A stretch of DNA of 64,000 bases from Dyella jiangningensis (GTDB lineage Bacteria; Pseudomonadota; Gammaproteobacteria; Xanthomonadales; Rhodanobacteraceae). The notes under the pieces are model-generated. The model ran no database searches and was not told the DNA's origin. It saw nothing but the letters and a program-made list of their open reading frames with translations. The position numbers and the translations under genes are program-made. The stretch is taken from contig CP007444.1 of the NCBI GenBank assembly GCA_000632805.1, forward strand, positions 682,001 to 746,000. The letters run 5' to 3'. Below are positions 1-9,421 of the stretch, in pieces; the first letter of the stretch is position 1, and every line of letters begins with the position of its first letter.

Positions 1-1566
1 TGCCGCATTGCGGTCGCGCTGCACGATGCCGAGGCCTTCGTGGAAACGCGCCACGCCCACGCCACTGCGAGTGCGGAGGGCTTCTTCGAGCGCCAGCACC
101 TTGGCCTGGCTGCGACAGATCAGCAGGAACTTGTCCTGCGGATGTTCGTCGAGCAGGTTGACCAGGGCGTCCAGGCGCGGGTCGTTGGCGTAATCGATCT
201 CGATGGCCGGCGCCGGCTGCTGGATATCCGCATGGAATTCGGCCAGCAGCGTCTGTCGACGGTCTTCGCTGAGCGATTCGGCATCAAGCAGATGCCACAC
301 CGGCAAGCGCTTGGAAAAACCGCCGATGCTCGCGCGACGGTTGCGGAACATCGCGCGGCCGGTGCCGTGGCGATCGATCAGCGCCGCGAGGATCTCGCGC
401 ACATTCTCCGGCTTGGTCGTGTCGGCCAGCCGTGCCAGCAGGCTTTCATCGCCGGCAAAAGCCTCCTGCAGGACGGCGCGCTGCGCGTCGTCCAACGGCT
501 GGTTTTCCAGCAAGCGGTCGGCGACCCTGGACAGGTTGTGGAACGCGTCCGATTCGGACAGATAGATGTCCAGATCGTGATAGCGCTGCGGGTCGAGCAG
601 GCGCAGTCGCGCGAAGTGACCGCTGCGACCCAGTTGTTCCGGCGTAGCCGTGAGCAGGATGACGCCGGGCGTGGCCGCGGCGAGCTTCTCCACCAGCGTG
701 TAGCGCGGGCTGGCGGCCTCGGGCGTCCAGGCCAGGTGATGCGCCTCGTCGACCACCAGCAGGTCCCAGGGCGCCTCGAGCAGCTGCTGCGCGCGTCGCG
801 GCGACTGCTCGAGGAAGGTGAAGTCCGCGATGACGAGCTGTTCGTCCTCGAACGGATTGCGCCCGTCACCGGATTGCTCCAGCGCCTCGCACCGCTCCTC
901 GTCGTAGATGGCGAAGCTGAGGTTGAAGCGGCGCAGCAGCTCCACGAACCACTGGTAGACCAGGGTATCGGGCAGCAGGATCAAAACGCGCTCGGCGCGG
1001 CCGGTGGCGAGCTGGCGGGCCATGATCATGCCCGCCTCGATGGTCTTGCCCAGGCCGACTTCATCGGCCAGCAGCACGCGGGGAGGGCGGCGCGCCGAGG
1101 CGATGCCCGCCACGCGCAACTGATGCGGCACCAGGCCGATGCGGGACGCACCCAGGCCCCAGGCCGGCGAACGGCGGGCGTCGGCGCGGCGGCGCAGGCC
1201 TTCCAAGCGCAGCTCGAAATGGGAAGACGGGTCGGTGCGGCCGCCGATCAGGCGATCATCGGCCTGGCTGACGCTCTGCTCATCGTCGAGCTGGCCTTCC
1301 TCCAGTTCGCGCCCCTCGCCGCGGTAGACCAGCAGCTCTTCACGGACTTCCACGCGCTCGACCAGAAAGGCAATGCCCTTGCCGGCCACGCGCTGCCCGG
1401 GACGAAACTCCGCGCGCACCAGCGGTGCCGAATCGACGGCATAAGGGCGCAGCACCCCCGCCTTCGCGAACAGCACCTGCACCCCGCGTCCTTCGACGCG
1501 CAGCACGGTGCCAAGGCCGAGCTCAGGCTCGGCGGTGGAGATCCATCGTTGACCGGGTACGAACAT
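1..1566 (-). CDS. rapA: RNA polymerase-associated ATPase RapA (HepA), N-terminal 522 residues, partial
   Basis: This gene reads leftward from an ATG at 1566 and runs out of the window in frame, so only the first 522 residues are present (RapA is usually about 950-970). RapA is a SWI2/SNF2-family ATPase that binds core RNA polymerase and helps it recycle after transcription. The N-terminus contains GQRWIS and ELGLGTV, as in E. coli RapA. The helicase core has the Walker A segment LLADEVGLGKTIEAG and the Walker B DEAH box VVDEAHHL (around 738-760), followed by LLTATPEQLG and RHGTGRAMFRN. The C-terminal helicase lobe is only partly present. The 325 bases to fimT contain no other gene. I am very sure of the family. 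Confidence 0.95.
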   Translation of the reverse strand, partial: MFVPGQRWISTAEPELGLGTVLRVEGRGVQVLFAKAGVLRPYAVDSAPLVRAEFRPGQRVAGKGIAFLVERVEVREELLVYRGEGRELEEGQLDDEQSVSQADDRLIGGRTDPSSHFELRLEGLRRRADARRSPAWGLGASRIGLVPHQLRVAGIASARRPPRVLLADEVGLGKTIEAGMIMARQLATGRAERVLILLPDTLVYQWFVELLRRFNLSFAIYDEERCEALEQSGDGRNPFEDEQLVIADFTFLEQSPRRAQQLLEAPWDLLVVDEAHHLAWTPEAASPRYTLVEKLAAATPGVILLTATPEQLGRSGHFARLRLLDPQRYHDLDIYLSESDAFHNLSRVADRLLENQPLDDAQRAVLQEAFAGDESLLARLADTTKPENVREILAALIDRHGTGRAMFRNRRASIGGFSKRLPVWHLLDAESLSEDRRQTLLAEFHADIQQPAPAIEIDYANDPRLDALVNLLDEHPQDKFLLICRSQAKVLALEEALRTRSGVGVARFHEGLGIVQRDRNAA

Positions 1567-1891
1567 CAGTGGGGCAGCCGCCAGTTGCAAGGGCCGCCAA
1601 TTATCCGCCCAGTGGCAAGCCATGCCTAGGCTTGCGGGTGGCGAGGAGGCCCATGGCGAGCCGACCGGACGGGCAGAACTTGCACATTCCGTTCACGGCG
1701 ACGGAATCGGTGGAGGGATGTCGAGTTCGCGCGGAATCGGTCGCCAGCCAGGACCTTAGTGTGTGATTGCCGTCCAGTTTTGTCAGATGGCATGAACCAC
1801 TCGTCAGGAAAAACCTACTCCTTGTCGGATAGTTGCTTGGCTAATCGGGGCTGCTGGGTACAGTGTCGCCAAGGGAAACAGGGGAAATGCC
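1567..1891. other. Intergenic region between rapA and the pilus operon
   Basis: These 325 bases separate the divergent rapA and fimT genes and must hold both promoters, but I cannot place a convincing -35/-10 pair. There is a small inverted repeat, GCAAGCC (1615-1621) and GGCTTGC (1629-1635), whose loop overlaps the palindrome GCCTAGGC. A second one, TTCCGT/ACGGAA, lies near 1688-1707. The reading frames here look non-coding. Confidence 0.5.
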
Positions 1892-2518
1892 ATGCAGGTC
1901 TTTTCGCGCCAGCGAAGCGTTGTGCTGGCCCCGGTGCGTAATGGGCGTCCGGCAGTGGATCAGCCGCCGCGCATCGGTAGCTCGCGCCGACGCCATGTCG
2001 GATTCACGATCCTGGAGCTGATGGTCTCGCTTGCCGTGGCCGGCGTGCTGTTGGTCATCGCGATCCCCAGCTTTCGCCAGCTGATCATCTCCAACAGGCT
2101 GACCACCGCCGCCAACGACATGGTCGCCGCCATCAATGTGGCGCGCATGGAGGCGGTCAAGCGCAATGCCAGCTCGCAGTTCTGCAGCGATCTAGCGGCC
2201 AATAACCTCACCGATACGTTGGGCACCCAGTGCGGCACACAGGCTGGAGGCGTCGCCGTGCTCAATGCTGCAGGTACCGCCGTCCAAGTGCTCGGGGGTG
2301 TCACCAGCATCGTGACACCGCTGCAGTTGAGCGGGAACGTGACGGCATTGCGCTTCACCAGCCAGGGCGTGGGCCAGCAAGCAGGGTTTACGACGCCTTT
2401 TGGCAATAACGTGGCCGTGATCTGCACCAGCGCGTTGAGTACAAACAATGTCCGCACGATCTCGATGGTCGGCGGCACGATCCTTCAGGTGGTGCCTTCG
2501 ACGGGAGCCTGCGGATGA
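1892..2518 (+). CDS. fimT: Type IV pilus minor pilin FimT/GspH-type
   Basis: The product is a 208-residue minor pilin. Such proteins prime assembly of the type IV pilus and sit at its tip or base complex in the inner membrane. The class III prepilin signal is clear: a basic leader (SRRRHVG) is followed by FTILELMVS with Glu at mature position 5, then a hydrophobic helix. Cleavage by PilD would fall after Gly37, which is a long leader. A GTG at residue 15 would shorten it, but the ATG at 1892 is preceded by GGGGAAA at a suitable distance. It is the first gene of a minor-pilin operon and its stop overlaps the start of the next gene by four bases. Confidence 0.9.
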   Translation: MQVFSRQRSVVLAPVRNGRPAVDQPPRIGSSRRRHVGFTILELMVSLAVAGVLLVIAIPSFRQLIISNRLTTAANDMVAAINVARMEAVKRNASSQFCSDLAANNLTDTLGTQCGTQAGGVAVLNAAGTAVQVLGGVTSIVTPLQLSGNVTALRFTSQGVGQQAGFTTPFGNNVAVICTSALSTNNVRTISMVGGTILQVVPSTGACG

Positions 2519-3054
2519 GCAACATCCACTCTATGGCGCCCGCAGGACGGGTTGCCGCCGCGGGAAACAGGACCCATCGCATGTGTCCAGCACGCTTGGG
2601 CCAGGCCGGTGTCGGGCTCATCGAAGTGATGATTGCCGTGCTGGTTCTTTCGATCGCGTTCCTGGGCATGGCCGCACTGCAGGCGCGCTCGTTGTCCACC
2701 AACAATAGTTCCATGGCGCGGACCATGGCGACGATTGCCGCGCACTCGATCCAGGATGCGATGCGGGCGGATATCGTCAATGCGACGGGTGGCGTTTACA
2801 ACGGCACCTTGACGGCCGACAAATGCCCGAAGGCCGACGGCTCCTCGCTTGCCAATGCCCAGCTTGCCCAGTGGTGCGCCAATGCACTGGCCAATCCGGC
2901 TATTGGCGGCGCGGTCTCCACCACCAGCGGCAAGATCCAATGCACCACCAGCGGATTCTGCACGATCACCGTGTCCTTTGACGACAGCAAGGCGGGCGCG
3001 ATCGCGCTCGACGGCACCACCACCCAAAGCGTCATCACGCAGGGAATCCTATGA
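2515..3054 (+). CDS. pilV: Type IV pilus minor pilin PilV
   Basis: The product is a 179-residue minor pilin. It has a prepilin signal in which the leader ends in AG and the mature protein begins VGLIEVMIAVLVLS, with Glu at position 5. The usual Phe at mature position 1 is replaced by Val, which prepilin peptidases often tolerate. The order after fimT and before pilW and pilX matches PilV in Pseudomonas and Xanthomonas, and the LIEVMIAVLVLSIAFLGMAALQ helix is typical. The start overlaps the fimT stop (ATGA) and the stop overlaps the pilW start, so translation is probably coupled. Confidence 0.9.
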   Translation: MSNIHSMAPAGRVAAAGNRTHRMCPARLGQAGVGLIEVMIAVLVLSIAFLGMAALQARSLSTNNSSMARTMATIAAHSIQDAMRADIVNATGGVYNGTLTADKCPKADGSSLANAQLAQWCANALANPAIGGAVSTTSGKIQCTTSGFCTITVSFDDSKAGAIALDGTTTQSVITQGIL

Positions 3055-4091
3055 GCGTCCGTGACGTCAAGAATGATGGCGCTCGCTGGCGCGTCCTAGG
3101 CGCGCGAAGGTCGCGCGGTTTTACGCTTATCGAGCTCATGGTGGCGCTGCTGCTCGGCCTTATCGTCATCGGCGGCGTAGCCAGCGTATTTCTGGCGAAT
3201 CAGCAGACCTACCGCACCAACAATGCGCTGGGCGATGTGCAGGACAGTTCGCGGCTTGCCTTCGAGATGCTCGCGCACGACATCCGCAATGCGCAGCTCA
3301 CCGGCTGCAACAACAATGTGCGATTCACCAACGTGCTCCTCAACGGTCCGGCCAATGGCGGTACGGCCTGGTGGGCCAACTGGGGCAACGCCATTGTGGG
3401 TTATGGATCGGGTGTGGCCGACCCCGCCGTCACCAGTGGCACGGCACAAGCCAATCGGGTCAGCACCACCGATTCCATCGAACTCCTGGGTGCGGCCGAT
3501 ACGACGATGAGTGTGAACCTCCATTCGCCGTCCGCAGCAACGCCCAACTTCACTATCAACGGATCCGCAGGAGATTTGCAGAGCGGTGACGTGATCATCG
3601 TGTGCGATCCCGACCACGCGACTATCCTCAAGACCACCGCCTACGCCGACGCGACGAAGACCATTACCTACGACGCAACGAACAACTGTTCCACCGGCCT
3701 AGGTTATCCCGGGGTCTGCGTCGCCAGTGGTAACCCCTATACGTTCGGCCAGAGCGCGCTGGTGTCAAAGCTGTCGGCGGTCGATTGGTACATCGGTGTC
3801 AATCCCAATGGTGGCCAGTCGCTCTATCGCGTCTCGCTGGTCAACACCGCCGGTGTCCTGTCGACAACGGCACAGGAAATGGTGCGCAACGTCACCGCCA
3901 TGACGATCACGTACCTGCAGTCGGGTACGACCTCGTTCGTCACGGCGGCATCGGTCACCAATTGGCCCGGCGTCACGGCTGCGCAGGTGCAGTTGACGTT
4001 GCAGAGCGACGATGCGCGTGCTGGAACCAATGCCCAAGCCTTGACGCGCACCTTCTCCACCACCGCCACGTTGCGCAACCGGGTGAACTGA
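3051..4091 (+). CDS. pilW: Type IV pilus assembly protein PilW
   Basis: The product is a 346-residue minor pilin, the usual size for PilW. The prepilin motif is RGFTLIELMVALLLG near residues 23-38 with Glu5 present. Immediately after it comes a conserved stretch containing NQQTYRTNNALG and SSRLAFEMLAHDIRNAQLTGC, which is characteristic of PilW. With PilV, PilX and PilY1 it forms the tip-priming complex. It overlaps pilV by four bases, and pilX starts two bases after its stop, so it is internal to the operon. Confidence 0.92.
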   Translation: MSVRDVKNDGARWRVLGARRSRGFTLIELMVALLLGLIVIGGVASVFLANQQTYRTNNALGDVQDSSRLAFEMLAHDIRNAQLTGCNNNVRFTNVLLNGPANGGTAWWANWGNAIVGYGSGVADPAVTSGTAQANRVSTTDSIELLGAADTTMSVNLHSPSAATPNFTINGSAGDLQSGDVIIVCDPDHATILKTTAYADATKTITYDATNNCSTGLGYPGVCVASGNPYTFGQSALVSKLSAVDWYIGVNPNGGQSLYRVSLVNTAGVLSTTAQEMVRNVTAMTITYLQSGTTSFVTAASVTNWPGVTAAQVQLTLQSDDARAGTNAQALTRTFSTTATLRNRVN

Positions 4092-4092
4092 G

Positions 4093-4677
4093 ATGAGCAA
4101 GCTTTTTGTCTCCCGGCATAGCAATCCGGTGCACAACCGTCGCCCGCCCTCGCGAAAGAGCCAGCGCGGCGTCGCCATCGTCGTCGCCCTAGTGCTGTTA
4201 GTCGTCGTCACCCTGGTGGGGCTGGCTGCCGTACGCGGCACGATCATGCAGCAGAAGATGACGGCCAACTTCTACGATCGCGAAGTGGCGTTCCAGGCGG
4301 CGGAGGCTGCGCTACGCCAGGGCGAGGCAGCCGTGCAGGCAGCTGCGTCTCCGTCCGGTTTCCGGGATTGCTCACCGAGCAGCACGACCAAATGCGTGCC
4401 CAACCCGTTCACCGATTCGACTGTTACGGCGACGTCTATTGCGACGACGGCATTCGATGCCACCAAGCTTGCGGCAAGCCAGCCGCAGTACGTGGTGGAG
4501 TACCTGGGCAATTTCACCATCCCGCCGCCGAACGTGCATCAGCTCTCCAACTGCTCGGGCTATTCGCCGTGCGGCGCACTCAATACCGCGGATTTCTATC
4601 GCGTCACCGCTCGCAGCGGCGACACGACCGTGGGTGATCGCGCGACCGTGCTGCTGCAGACCGTCTACCGCCGCTAA
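4093..4677 (+). CDS. pilX: Type IV pilus assembly protein PilX
   Basis: The product is a 194-residue pilin-like protein. The N-terminus has QRGVAIVVALVLLVVVTLVGLAAVRG followed closely by QQKMTANFYDREVAFQAAEAALRQGE, the PilX N-terminal signature. As usual for PilX, the Glu5 of major pilins is absent. PilX is a minor pilin that interacts with PilY1 and PilW at the tip. The Cys-containing loops in the second half could form disulfides in the periplasm. The gene sits two bases after pilW and 54 bases before the chosen pilY1 start. Confidence 0.9.
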   Translation: MSKLFVSRHSNPVHNRRPPSRKSQRGVAIVVALVLLVVVTLVGLAAVRGTIMQQKMTANFYDREVAFQAAEAALRQGEAAVQAAASPSGFRDCSPSSTTKCVPNPFTDSTVTATSIATTAFDATKLAASQPQYVVEYLGNFTIPPPNVHQLSNCSGYSPCGALNTADFYRVTARSGDTTVGDRATVLLQTVYRR

Positions 4678-4731
4678 TCGACCAGGATCGCCGAGCCCGT
4701 ATCGGCGCCAGCCAACATGATGGAAAGAATC

Positions 4732-7700
4732 ATGTCTACGAAAAACATGAAGCTGACGTGCGCTCTTGCGGGCTTGCTGGCATCCAGTGCAGCAAGTGCG
4801 GTGACCTACACGGATAACTTCTCCGGAACGACATCCACCCTGAAATGGGTCGCGTTGAACGATGCCTGTCTTACCGCGGGCGATGGCACCGGCAGCATTC
4901 CCAAATGCAGTTCATCCATGATCGCCAACGCGGACGCCGCGGGCTACGGCGCGTTGCGGCTTACCCCCGCGCAGAACAACCAGACAGGCGCCATCCTTTC
5001 CAACTTCACCTTTCCCAGCAACCAGGGTTTGCAGGTGACATTTACCACCTATACCTATGGCGGCAGCGCAGACGGTTCGGCCAAGAACGGTGCGGACGGC
5101 ATTTCCTTCCTGCTGACGGACGGCAGCGCGACAATGCCCACGGTTGCCGGCGGCCTGGGCGGCAGCATGGGTTATAGCTGCTCGAACGGCAACGACACCT
5201 ACGATGGTCTTGCCAATGCCTACCTGGGCTTGGGCGTCGACGAGTTCGGCAACTTTCTCAACTCGGGCGACAACACCAGCAGCGGCATCTACAACACGAA
5301 CAACACGACGTCCGGTACAACGGCCAACGGCTCGAACACATTCGCGCAATCCACGGCGAACAACAGCATCGGTGCAGGCACCGGCGCCCAGTACCAGCCC
5401 GAACGCATCGGTCTTCGCGGCGCCGGCAACACGAACTTCGCCTGGCTGAACAGCCAGAATTCCAGCTATTACTCGACCAGCGACAGCAGCAGCACCCGGA
5501 AAAGCAAGGTGCAGACCGCTTGCAAGAACGGTCAGTACGTATCGAGCGGCACGAACGCATCGAAGAACCTCAAGAGCATTGCCTACAACTACAACGTGAT
5601 TCCGGGTGGCTATGCCGTGCTTCCGGGCGGGTTCGACAAGAATGGCAACTACCTGACCGGCACCCAGCTCATTGCCTCCAATTCGGCAAAGACCCGGCTT
5701 AAGTCGGACTACTCGCAGAACGCATGGCCGATTACGTACAAGTTGGTGATTTCGGCATCGGGCCTGCTGAACTTCTCCTATAGCTACAACAACGGCGTGT
5801 ACAAGCCCGTTCTCACCAACGCGGACATCACCAAGAGCAACGGCGCGATTCCTTCCCTGTTCCGCTTCGGCTTTTCCGCGGGTACGGGCGGTAGCAACAA
5901 CGTCCATGAAATCACCTGCTTCTCGGCAGTGCCGCTGCAGTCCAACAGCAGTGCCGGCGCCAACACGGTGCAGTCGGGCCAAGTGAGGATCGGCACGCAG
6001 ATCTACCTCGCCTCTTACTCATCGGACAACTGGTGGGGTTCGCTGATCTCCGCGCCGGTGGTGACGACCGGCGGCGTGGTCAGCGTGTCGTCGAACGCCA
6101 ACTGGGATGCCAAGTGCGTCCTGACCGGCGGTGGCTGTCCGTCCATGGGTACCAAGGCCGATGGCACGCCCGTAAACACCATCACGGCCGAATCGCCGAG
6201 CAACCGCGTGCTGATGAGCTGGGATGACAGCGCCAACACTGGCGAGGCTTTCCAGTGGGCTTCGCTCAACACCAGTCAGACGACTGCGCTCAACGGCACG
6301 GATAGCGCCGGCTCGACGCGTGTTTCCTGGTTGCGTGGCGACCGTTCGACGGAGCAGTTGCAGAGTCCGCCGGGAACGCTGCGCGCGCGCAATGGCGTGC
6401 TTGGCGACATCATCAACTCCAGCCCGACCTGGGTAGGTTCGCCGACGCCCGGCAATTATCCGGACGCGTTCAACGACTTCCTCTATGGCAATCCCTCGAA
6501 TGCGCCGGAGAACGCATCGGGAGCGCAGAGCTATAGCAGTTTCGCAACGACCTACGGATCGCGCCTCAACGTCGTCTACGTGGGAGCGAACGATGGGTTC
6601 CTGCATGGTTTCAGCGCCGGCTCCTACAAGACGGTCAGCGGCACGACGACCTATGACTCGACCACCAACAATGGCAATGAGGTCTTGGGCTTCATGCCCT
6701 CCGGACAGCTCGCGAAGTATGCGGCCGACTTGACCAGTCCCTCCTATGCCCACGACTACGTGGTGGATGCCACGCCGGCGGTGGGTGACCTGTTCTACAA
6801 CGGCAAGTGGCATACGTGGCTGGTGGGGGGCGTGGGTTCCGCAGGCTCCGAGATCTATGCACTCGATATCACGGACCCGTCAACCTTCAAGGAAACCAAT
6901 GCCGCGACGGTCGTCGTCGGGGATTGGACCAGTTCCACGCTCACGAACCTGGGCAACACAGTGGGCACGCCGACCATTGCCCGACTGCACAACGGCCAGT
7001 GGGCCATCATCTTCGGCAATGGTCTGGGCGGATCCACGTCGGCCGGCATCTACATCGGCCTGGTGGATTCGAAGACGGGCAAAGTCACGTTCCAGTTTCT
7101 CGATACGGGAGTGGGTTCGAGTACCAATCCCAACGGTATTGCCTACCTCAGTACCGTCGATCTCGATGGAGATCACGTAACCGACTACGTATATGCTGGC
7201 GACGTGCAGGGTAACGTCTGGCGTTTCGATCTCACTGACAGTTCAAGCTCAAACTGGAGCGTCTCCAACTTCGGCAACAAGACAGCCACGCCACTCTTTG
7301 TTGCAAAGGACGCGGCCACCACGCCGAACCGGCAGCCCATTACGACAGCTCCGGTGATTGCGTCCGTGCAGACGGGCAGCACAAGCCGCGTGATGGTGCT
7401 GTTCGGCACGGGCCAGAAGACGCCAGCCACGACCAGTGGCGGTGATACGTATGCGTCGGGCACGCAGACTTTCTACGGCATCTGGGATTGGGACATGACG
7501 GCGTGGAACAAGGCGTCGACTATCCAGTACGCCGGCCTGGCACCCACGCAGAGTATTGCGCGCTCGGTCCTTCTCTCGCAGACGTCTACACAGACGGCGT
7601 CGGGAGCCAGTGGCCAGGTGTTGGGTTATCGTTCGCTGCCTACGGGGTCCCAGGTCTGCTGGAAGGGAAGCTCGACGTGTTCATCCGGAAATACGCAATA

Positions 7701-8106
7701 TGGCTGGTATTACGACCTGCCTGATACTCAGGAACAAATCATCTATAACCCCGTGATGGTGGACGGCTCTGTAGTGGTCAGCACGGCGGAGCCCCCGACC
7801 ATCTCAGCCGTGTCCTGTAATCCAGGTCTTCAGACCGGTTGGACGATGGCCTTTGACCCCGCTTCGGGTGGCGGCTTGAAGCAGGGCTTCTTCCCTGATG
7901 CGAGCGGGAGCTACGGTTCGGGTTCTGCGGCCACCTCGGTTTCCGGCATACGCATGGACGCGGTAGGTAGCCCAACCACGATCCGTTACGGTGGACAGAC
8001 TTACATCGTCACGCAGACGGTCAAAGGTACGGCTGCCCTGAGCAAGGTGAACCCGCAAAGTGGAGCCAGCCCGTCACGCGTGTCGTGGCGCGAAATCAAG
8101 CTCTGA
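4732..8106 (+). CDS. pilY1: Type IV pilus tip adhesin PilY1 with an N-terminal L-type-lectin-like domain
   Basis: The product is a 1124-residue secreted protein with a signal peptide ending near SSAASA. The C-terminal half is the PilC/PilY1 beta-propeller. It includes GDIINSSPTWVG, NDGFLHGF, DYVVDATPAVGDLFYNG and a calcium-loop motif at D810-x-D812-G-D814-x3-D818, followed by YAGDVQGNVWRFDL. The N-terminal roughly 370 residues are not the von Willebrand A domain of Pseudomonas PilY1. They resemble bacterial L-type lectins: ADGISFLLTDG near residue 121, GGLGGSMGYSCSN, and YLGLGVDEFGNF near 164. I chose the ATG at 4732 because GGAAAGA precedes it; an in-frame ATG at 4717 is possible. No pilY2 follows. 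Confidence 0.9.
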   Translation: MSTKNMKLTCALAGLLASSAASAVTYTDNFSGTTSTLKWVALNDACLTAGDGTGSIPKCSSSMIANADAAGYGALRLTPAQNNQTGAILSNFTFPSNQGLQVTFTTYTYGGSADGSAKNGADGISFLLTDGSATMPTVAGGLGGSMGYSCSNGNDTYDGLANAYLGLGVDEFGNFLNSGDNTSSGIYNTNNTTSGTTANGSNTFAQSTANNSIGAGTGAQYQPERIGLRGAGNTNFAWLNSQNSSYYSTSDSSSTRKSKVQTACKNGQYVSSGTNASKNLKSIAYNYNVIPGGYAVLPGGFDKNGNYLTGTQLIASNSAKTRLKSDYSQNAWPITYKLVISASGLLNFSYSYNNGVYKPVLTNADITKSNGAIPSLFRFGFSAGTGGSNNVHEITCFSAVPLQSNSSAGANTVQSGQVRIGTQIYLASYSSDNWWGSLISAPVVTTGGVVSVSSNANWDAKCVLTGGGCPSMGTKADGTPVNTITAESPSNRVLMSWDDSANTGEAFQWASLNTSQTTALNGTDSAGSTRVSWLRGDRSTEQLQSPPGTLRARNGVLGDIINSSPTWVGSPTPGNYPDAFNDFLYGNPSNAPENASGAQSYSSFATTYGSRLNVVYVGANDGFLHGFSAGSYKTVSGTTTYDSTTNNGNEVLGFMPSGQLAKYAADLTSPSYAHDYVVDATPAVGDLFYNGKWHTWLVGGVGSAGSEIYALDITDPSTFKETNAATVVVGDWTSSTLTNLGNTVGTPTIARLHNGQWAIIFGNGLGGSTSAGIYIGLVDSKTGKVTFQFLDTGVGSSTNPNGIAYLSTVDLDGDHVTDYVYAGDVQGNVWRFDLTDSSSSNWSVSNFGNKTATPLFVAKDAATTPNRQPITTAPVIASVQTGSTSRVMVLFGTGQKTPATTSGGDTYASGTQTFYGIWDWDMTAWNKASTIQYAGLAPTQSIARSVLLSQTSTQTASGASGQVLGYRSLPTGSQVCWKGSSTCSSGNTQYGWYYDLPDTQEQIIYNPVMVDGSVVVSTAEPPTISAVSCNPGLQTGWTMAFDPASGGGLKQGFFPDASGSYGSGSAATSVSGIRMDAVGSPTTIRYGGQTYIVTQTVKGTAALSKVNPQSGASPSRVSWREIKL

Positions 8107-8217
8107 TCAGGGCGCGACAAAGCATGTTGCCAGTGGCCATCTACATGGCCATTGGTCGGGACATGACGGCTCATGCCGTATCGCACCGGTCATCGATGCA
8201 AGGATCTTGGAGAGGAC

Positions 8218-8679
8218 ATGAACAGACATCAGAATGCTCGACCGGTACAGAGCCATACCCAATGGGGTATCACCTTGATTGAGTTGCTCATCACGGTAGC
8301 GATCGTGGCGATTCTTGCGGCCATCGCCGTTCCTTCGTATTCGAGCTATGTCACCAAGACGCGCCGTGTTGCAGGCGAGGGGTGCATGTCGGAGTACGCC
8401 AATTACATGGAGCGGTTCTATACAACCAACCTGCGCTATGACCATGACACGGCGAGCACCAACACTACGCTCCCCGGCCTGGATTGTGCGAGCGTGCAGC
8501 GAACGGGTAAGGATTACAGCTATACGCTGGCAAACCTGGGAGCTTCGACTTACACCATTACGGCGACTCCGATCGGAACCCAGCTGAGCCGCGACACCAA
8601 GTGCGGCATCCTGACTTTGGATCAGGCCGGTACACGCCAAGCGAAAGGTACGAGCACAACCTTGAGCGATTGCTGGTAG
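8218..8679 (+). CDS. pilE: Type IV pilin-like protein PilE
   Basis: The product is a 153-residue minor pilin. The prepilin motif reads QWG then ITLIELLITVAIVAILAAIA, with Glu5 present and Ile instead of Phe at mature position 1. The helix continues PSYSSYVTKTRR, which is typical of PilE. Paired cysteines in the C-terminal region could form the D-loop disulfide. The ATG at 8218 is preceded by GGAGAGG at good spacing, so the upstream in-frame ATG at 8173 is not favoured. The gene closes the pilus operon 111 bases after pilY1 and converges on the PiuC-like gene, which ends 12 bases away. Confidence 0.88.
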   Translation: MNRHQNARPVQSHTQWGITLIELLITVAIVAILAAIAVPSYSSYVTKTRRVAGEGCMSEYANYMERFYTTNLRYDHDTASTNTTLPGLDCASVQRTGKDYSYTLANLGASTYTITATPIGTQLSRDTKCGILTLDQAGTRQAKGTSTTLSDCW

Positions 8680-8691
8680 TTGAGAAGGGCT

Positions 8692-9369
8692 TCAGCTCTC
8701 CGCCCAACTCCTGAGTAAATTGTGGTACACCGCGGTCAACTGCAGTACTGCCGGCGCATTGCCGCCTGTGCGCGTCAGTGTTTGGATGGCCGTATCCATC
8801 TCAAACAATAGCCTACGTTTGCTGTCGTCCCGCACCAGGCTCTGTACCCAGAAGAACGCGGCGAGGCGTGCGCCGCGGGTGACAGAAGCCACGCGGTGCA
8901 GGCTGCTGGAGGGGTAGACGATGAGGTCGCCGGCCGGCAGCTTTACTTCGTGCTCGCCGTAGGTGTCGTTGATGATCAGCTCGCCGCCGTCGTACTCGTC
9001 GGGATTGGCCAGGAACAGCGTGCACGAGATGTCGCTGCGCAGCTGGGTGCCGTCCGGCAGCGCCATGACCGCACCGTCCACGTGAAACCCGTATTGGCCG
9101 CCGCCCTCGTAGCGATTGAAGCGGGGCATCAAGGTGCGTTGCGGTAACGTGGCGGCGTGATACGTGGGATGTCGCGCCACCGCCTCGAGGACCGCGCGGC
9201 CGAGCGTTTCGCGCAGTGGCGAGGCGTCCGGCAGTTGCAGGTTGCGCTTGACTTGTGCGCCTTGCGGGCCGACGGTCTCGCGGCCGTCGGTCCATGTCGC
9301 ACGATCCAGCTCATGCCGGAAGTGCGCGACTTCATCGCGCGTCAGGATGTCGGGAATATGCAGCAGCAT
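8692..9369 (-). CDS. piuC: PKHD-type Fe(II)/2-oxoglutarate hydroxylase, PiuC/YbiX family
   Basis: The product is a 225-residue non-heme iron dioxygenase of the PiuC/YbiX family. The metal triad is visible: His96 and Asp98 in GFHVDGAVM, and His157 in SSSLHRV. Arg167 ([13 protein letters not shown]) would bind 2-oxoglutarate. The family regularly sits beside TonB-dependent siderophore receptors of the PiuA/Fiu type, as it does here, and is iron-regulated. The exact substrate is not known. The start lies 52 bases downstream of the receptor's stop, which suggests one iron-responsive operon. Confidence 0.92.
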   Translation of the reverse strand: MLLHIPDILTRDEVAHFRHELDRATWTDGRETVGPQGAQVKRNLQLPDASPLRETLGRAVLEAVARHPTYHAATLPQRTLMPRFNRYEGGGQYGFHVDGAVMALPDGTQLRSDISCTLFLANPDEYDGGELIINDTYGEHEVKLPAGDLIVYPSSSLHRVASVTRGARLAAFFWVQSLVRDDSKRRLLFEMDTAIQTLTRTGGNAPAVLQLTAVYHNLLRSWAES

Positions 9370-9421
9370 GAGATGTTCCCTCGAAGCAGCATCTAAATCC
9401 GCTCGCAGCGCAGGCCGGACG

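Noticed and set aside
1837..1855. Sigma-54-like promoter TTGGC...GCTGCT upstream of fimT
   Set aside because: The GG and GC doublets are nine bases apart instead of the strict ten, and the flanks fit poorly.
7174..7199. GTAACC inside pilY1 as another ECF promoter
   Set aside because: The base group 16 bases later is GCGA, not CGAA, and it lies inside a coding region far from any start.
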